Translations under genes and position numbers: made by a program
Notes under the pieces: model-generated
Told to the model about the DNA's origin: nothing
Databases searched by the model: none
The model's input: the letters and a program-made list of their open reading frames with translations, nothing else
Part shown: positions 58,226 through 64,000 of the stretch, piece by piece
How positions within the stretch are numbered: the first letter of the stretch is position 1
Layout: each line of letters opens with the position of its first letter
DNA from: Siphonodentalium dalli
Taxonomy: Eukaryota > Mollusca > Scaphopoda > Gadilida > Siphonodentaliidae
Reading direction: 5' to 3'
Assembly: GCA_032622095.1 (NCBI GenBank)
Contig: CP136068.1
Coordinates: 49,470,443 to 49,534,442, forward strand
Length of the DNA: 64,000 bases

Positions 58226-58705
58226 AGGTACTCAACCCGTAAAGAGGGTCCCCATCTCAACAGATTCCAACAACAACAATCCGATCAGAGGGTCCTATAT
58301 TACTATTTCTTTGGCTTTGGGGGTAAAAAATATTTGATTCGAGTCGAGGAACCCATCAAACAAAGCTCAGAGTTATTAGATATTGATTTTTGAAAATTCT
58401 TATGTTCTCGAGATGAGTACCAATAACTGCCGTCAATTTGGTAACCTGCTCGAGATTTTACGCCAAAATTCTATTCAAACAGACAAGGATGGATAACTCT
58501 ATAATCAAGTGGGTAATAATAACGAATTTTTGACAGTCTTCTGGGCCAGAAAGAATTCCCGATAATGAAAAATAATAGATTTCTAAAATCGATATCTAAC
58601 AAATCTGAGCTTTGATGGGTGACTTCCTCGACTCGAATCAAATATTTTTGACCCCCGAAGCCATTGAAATAGTAATTGAGAGGAGTTTTATCGGGTTGAG
58701 TACCT
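58226..58705. mobile_element. TTAA MITE, copy 7 (480 bp)
   Basis: AGGTACTCAACCCGTAAAGA to CGGGTTGAGTACCT, flanked by TTAA at 58222-58225 and 58706-58709. Inverted relative to copy 6 and nearly identical to it. Confidence 0.92.
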
Positions 58706-60635
58706 TTAAGCGGTGTCTTATACAATACACACGCGACACTGAAACTGATATCCAATCCTGAAGTCTGACCATGGTCAGTTCTAGATATTTCTTTATCATA
58801 ATATATATAGACTGATTAATGTGTCAATGAAACGTAATTTGACGATCAAGGCATGCATAAGAAAAAGTTTACATCAAAATTATCCAAAGTAAACCGATCA
58901 GGAGGGGACTAAAACGGGTATGTATACATGTAGCCATTTTTATATTGGCCCAATGTCCAGTGCAAGAAAAAGACAGTATTTTGTAATTGCAGGTGCTATA
59001 ATACTTCTGATGTGACCGCTGTGAGACACAGGCTGGCGGCTTTTCTGAGACAATGGAGCTTTCCACAGAGGCCACACCCTCAGCGGTAGTCCCGCCCACT
59101 GGTAAAAATACTTTATCCACATAAATATTGTCTGTTACCCGAGATCGACTTCCGAAGTGAACACATCAGCACTCGCCCTTGTGTTAACTAGCAGACTCAT
59201 GTATATGATTCGTGCAAATTGGATCTTTTAACCAGTTTGATTTAAAAAAAAAAAAAATTAAATTAAATTTTGTATTTTTTTTTTAGATTGAACTTTGATC
59301 TGCTGTTGATATTTGATTGACAGCTGTGGAAAGGTCCATTGGTCATGGAATTCTATAACATCCAAGTGAACGTTTGCAACTAAAAGTTCGCGTAACAAAT
59401 CTGGAACATACCACCAAAATTGTATGGTGTGAGGATGGTGTATGCTAGGATATATGAACGATAAACTACTTAATTTACCATTTACCAGTATCATGCAGGG
59501 AGATTATGCAACTGATTTTAAGTTCCTCTAAATTAGCCTGCAAATATCTGTCAAGAATCAACCATGTATTTCATAGCTCTAACATTTAAGCGATAAACAC
59601 ATAATCTGTAATTCCAAAATTTGTCAGCCAAAAATTTTAAATTTATACTATAGTAGCCATCTATGAGGAATTTCATGACAATTTGGCAGACGATTTTTGC
59701 CATATGCGTGAACGTAGCTTAACATAAACTTCAGACAGATGGATGCACGGACATGCAACTAAAACGATGCGACGATTTTCCTTTCGAAATTGGGGTAAGG
59801 GAAATATATGATATTGATTCTATATCCATATGAAACAGGTTTTGCAGTTGATTATAACTATGGAATTATGGGAAGCCATTTAAAATTGTCCTCATTATCT
59901 GATTGGATATCAATAAATGGGTATTTCTTTCTTCTGGAATCTGGACAGTTTTTACATGCGTTGCCCACTTGTGGTATAGGCCTACCAATTACTATATATC
60001 ATCTTTTAGTCGAACATTTGTGTTCGTGTGTGGTACTATATATATACATCCTGTCATCACAATGACATGAAACTAATGGGAAGTGAGTCACCATTTATAA
60101 TTTGTTACAATGTGGTATGTGTTCGAATTTAAATGACCATATCTGACCATATGCCGATTTATTTACGAATATAGTGAACAAATTTGATATTCTATTTTCT
60201 ATGTTATGTATTCCAATCAAATTTTCAGTGGGAAAATAAAAACGAGTTATAAATACCATATAATTACCAATTTCGGATAGCTAGGAGTCGTGTTTTTTTT
60301 TAATGAATGTTCGTTATCATGAAGCGTTATTATAACGAAAAATATTACTAGGCCATACCATAAACTAAATTACACCCATTGAACTTATATGGCGTACACT
60401 TTTAATGTGAACCCCAACGAGAAAAAACCCTTTGTTTGACTGAAAGTAGAATGTGTCCACGTATTGATTCAAAAATAATCATATATCAATTAATGTAGAA
60501 ATAGGAATTTCAAATTTTTCAAAAATACTGAGAAATTGGGCTGGCATTAAATTTTGTCAACAGTTCATAATAATTTCAACGTACAGAATTGGTCGTAAAT
60601 AAGAATAATACCAGTTCTGTCGAGCTTGATACCAG
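58706..60635. other. Intergenic, nothing firmly recognised
   Basis: A GC-richer patch at 58990-59110 has an open minus-strand frame after a possible acceptor (TTTTTACCAG). No domain is evident. Confidence 0.35.
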
Positions 60636-62165
60636 ATCCTTCGCCAGCACAATTATTTGCGCTGAAGTACAATTATTTTCCCTTAAGCGCAATTATTTGT
60701 GCTTAATCGCATTATTTGTGCTTAAGTGGCTTTGTTGTGGATAGAATCCATCCAATGATGATGCAACAGTCAAAATGGTTATCCGTAAAATGCCTATTTT
60801 ATTTTTGAGGGAAGATCAATATTGACGGGGGAAAGAAATGTACATATTTGAGCTTAATCACAAATATTTGCGCTTAAGCACTAATTAATTGTGCTTAAAC
60901 TTGCATATGTTTTCTTAAGCGCGAATGTGTGCTTAAGGGCAAATAGTTGTGCTTAAGCACAAATAATTTCACTTAAGCGCAAATAATTATTAAAAGTTAA
61001 TTTCTGGGAGTCCAAATTCACTATATAATATTTTGTGCTTAAGCGCAAATATTTTTGCTTAACCACAATTATCTGCGCTTAAGCACAATTAGTTATGCTT
61101 AAGTATAAAAAACATTGTGCTTAAGCACAAACATAGGGAAAACCCTATTTTCATATTATCAGCGTCCCTGCCCCCAATAATTTATGTCTTCATGATCATC
61201 ACAGAGATCAAGGATGTTTATAAAAGAGACATATCCTGTACAGATCTATACCATTTCCATGGTCATAAAAGGGGAATTAGGGGTTACTAGGGGATTGCTT
61301 CCCTCATATGGGGGGTCTATATATAGACTTGAGTGATTTGTTTAGCTAGCTGATCCATTTAAAATTAATTGGGGGGGGGGGGTCGATTAATGCATATGAA
61401 TTTTACTAATGATTTGTAATTAAGCACAAATGCGATTTGTGCTTAAGCGTAAATGTTTCACAAATGATTTCCGCTGAAGGTAAATATTTACGCTTAAGTG
61501 CAAATGACATACGTTATTTGCGCTTAAAGGGGTACTGTACCCAAGATGTTGTTGTTGGTTTCTATAATCCCCGAGTCGGAGAATAAGGTAACAACTTTTC
61601 CATTTTTTGAAAGTCTGTTGAGTACGAAGTATTGTTACGGATGGCAAATTTACCGGAATGGAAAAATACAAATTGTCGTTGTCGAGTAATTTTTGTAAAG
61701 TTTTCAACCAAATGAATCAAATAAACATTATATTATATGCTTAGTAGTCCCATATACTCATTTAAGTTAGTGTACCGTCACTAGTCAATGAGTGGCTTGG
61801 GTTTTCTCCCCGTATAAGCATAATGTTTCAAACGATCGTGTGTGCAATTGTTTTCCTAATCCAGTATCCCTCAATTATAATTTGATTACGTTTTGTACAC
61901 GGAAATTCGAATTTTAAGAGACGCCATTTTATGGCTGGAGCCATAAAATCAATTTATATTAAATTATTAACTTTTAAATTATTAAATTTTAAGATAGCCT
62001 ATTAACCTGAGCGTTTACAGAATACATCTTCGACTCGAATTACTTATATTTCTATATAGTATCGATAATAGATCGTTGTTATCACCGGGAATTTATTGAA
62101 AATGGCGTACAGTACCCCTTTAAGCGCAAATATTCACATCAAGCGCAAATAATCACGCTTATAAC
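60636..62165. repeat. Cluster of palindromic GCTTAAGC motifs
   Basis: About 20 copies of a self-complementary word close to TTTGTGCTTAAGCGCAAA, in blocks at 60650-60735, 60845-60990, 61030-61130, 61420-61530 and 62120-62162, with varied spacing and single-base changes. No coding frame explains it. Confidence 0.85.
61528..62119. mobile_element. Second TTAA-type MITE, inserted into the motif cluster
   Basis: Ends AGGGGTACTGTAC and its complement GTACAGTACCCCT, flanked by TTAA (61524-61527 and 62120-62123). Removing it restores TTTGCGCTTAAGCGCAAA. Confidence 0.9.
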
Positions 62166-63600
62166 GAAAATAAGAAATAGATGTGAAAACGACCTCCCAT
62201 ATAATTACGGGTATTACATCATTTTTTTTTCTCTTGATCTGACGTTTAGTCTAAGCAGTTCACTTAGGGCCACGAGTATTAACTTTTTTTATTTCCAAAA
62301 AATTAACAGCCACTGTCACAAAGATACGTATCGTTCAAACAACAAGACACAGGCGTCATGGCTTAATATAGATGTCGTGGAAAAACCCACAGAGAGTTTA
62401 TGAATACAGACTATAGGGATATATAGTTCTAAATTAGTCTTCAAATCTGTTACTATTTTGTCACTATTGAGTTAACAGCGCAACATTCCATCATATTATA
62501 AGATATTACTTTTCTATTTTCTGGTGAATATCTTTAAACTTTACGCATTTTATAAACATTTGCAAAAAGGCATCGGATGAATAAGGTCGGACTATTTCTT
62601 GGCATAATTGGAATTTCCCATTTCGTTTTGTTTATAAGCTTCCTGATTTGTGTCAGTTTATTTTGTTCAAGGTACGGCCATAAAGTGCAGCTGTGTTGCG
62701 CTAGAATAACGTTCGTTTTTGAAGTAAGTCGTTTGTAACTTTGAGCATTTATTTTAAATGGACGTACTGACATTAAAATACATTTTACAAATTCCCGAAA
62801 TCGATAACATGTTAACTGCACCAAGGCTTCGTTATCTGTGCATTTTAGTATTTTTTACACCCGAGTTTACTTATTTATTGCTGTATGTGTGCCAAGAACA
62901 ATCAGCTGTAATTGCGCAGTTTTCTAAACATTCTTTATTTTCGGTATGTTTATAGTATATAGGCCTACTATACTGTAGTCTGTATTGTACGGCATTTTTG
63001 TTGTTGTTGTGTTCGGTTATCACTACTGTCTGACTGTGTTCAAACTCAAACTCAAGTGATTTTATTTGATGCTCAGTATACATAAATTACAATATGGTAA
63101 TGGGGCTCTGTGGAAGCCATGGCTTATGTGTCAGAGCCCTATAATAATACAATAATTATAATATAGACATAATGTGGGTGCAAGTGCAAGAGGAGAAGAA
63201 CAGTTGAGAGAGAGAAAGAGATGTAGGTTGGGGAGGGGGTGGGGTGGTAAATGGTGTGCATAATATGTTGAAGATACGCTCATAAGCAATATAACTATAT
63301 GTTACTTGATTTCCTGAAACATTATTATTTCAATTTAATAAATGTGTAAGGATGTGACTGAGTTACCAGTGGATCTCAGTTGATTTGGGCTAAGAATATG
63401 GTGCTTTGTTTGTTTTTTGTCCTTTGATGAATTTGAATAATATAGAAGGTGATTAACACATATGGGTCATTTATGATACATTATAGCTATTGATAAAGTG
63501 ATCTTTTAGATATTTGGGGTAGTCAATACATGTTTCAATGCGTAATTTGCAATCTTCAGGGAGGCTATTCCATAATGCTCGGGCTTTGTTTGAGATTGCA
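62166..63600. other. Intergenic, nothing recognised
   Basis: A GA-rich stretch at 63185-63240 and otherwise AT-rich sequence. Confidence 0.4.
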
Positions 63601-63866
63601 TTTTTTGATAGGACACCCTCTGACCCCGGACTTCCATAATGGGAATGTGATAGGACACCCTCTGACCCCTGTCCTCCGTAATAGGAATGTGATATGACAC
63701 CCTCTGACCCCGTACTTCCGTAATGGGAATGTGATAGGACACCCTCTGACCCCAGACTTCCGTAACGGGAATGTGATAAGACACCCTCTGACCCAGACTT
63801 TCATAATGGGAATGTGATAGGACACCCTCTGACCCCGGACTTCCGTAATGGGAATGTCATAGGATT
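63601..63866. repeat. 42-bp minisatellite, about 6 units
   Basis: The unit is GATAGGACACCCTCTGACCC plus CGGACTTCCGTAATGGGAATGT. The period is 14 codons, so two minus-strand frames stay open and spell YHIPITEVRGQRVS-like repeats. This is a consequence of the period, not evidence of a gene. Confidence 0.92.
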
Positions 63867-64000
63867 AAATTCATGATATAGATTACCTTTTGATTTTGAG
63901 CGAGTATTATGGCTATGTATATCTGCTAGGTTTGTGAATAATTTTGATAAGGAATCGGGTAGTGCATGTGTATGGTAGTCATGCAGTATTCTAATTAGCT

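Overview
The window looks like animal nuclear DNA, most likely from a marine mollusc and perhaps a bivalve. Supporting signs are AT-rich sequence, long introns with GT/AG boundaries, tRNA-derived SINEs, non-LTR retrotransposon remnants, TTAA and hAT-type DNA elements, Helitron-like elements with tandem-repeat cores, and a repeat opening with TTTAGCTCACCTGAG that I associate with molluscan genomes. Assignment to a species is not possible from the sequence alone.

Only one host gene could be reconstructed, and it fills the left half of the window on the minus strand (32448 down to 392). Seven exons (32181-32448, 28607-28838, 23249-23662, 21868-22025, 20818-21026, 14777-14938, 392-856) join with matching splice phases (1,2,2,1,0,0) into one 635-codon reading frame. 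The product is an Hsp70-family protein with an ATPase-type domain (about residues 154-500) and a beta substrate-binding domain (about 513-628). It stops where the helical lid would begin. It is preceded by about 150 residues with three hydrophobic, membrane-spanning-like segments. A multi-pass membrane-anchored, lidless Hsp70 with altered nucleotide-binding motifs is the most interesting object here. A TATA-like box lies about 55 bases upstream of the start codon.

The introns (0.8 to 14 kb) are packed with nested transposable elements. Intron 6 (857-14776) holds five Helitron-like elements, a TIR-bounded satellite block cut by a LINE (itself cut by a second, antisense LINE fragment), a hAT-type element with an 8-bp target duplication, and two TTAA elements. 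Intron 5 (14939-20817) holds a three-layer nest: a TTAA element inside a CAGGGGCC-ended element inside a hAT element that still has its 8-bp target duplication. Intron 2 (23663-28606) holds a second CAGGGGCC element carrying two more insertions.

From 32.5 kb to 64 kb I found no convincing host gene. This half contains tandem repeats, foldback elements, Tc1/mariner-like palindromes amplified in tandem, SINEs, a roughly 1.65-1.9 kb tandem duplication of the TTTAGCTCACC repeat, a cluster of GCTTAAGC-centred palindromic motifs hit by a TTAA element, and a 42-bp minisatellite at the right end.
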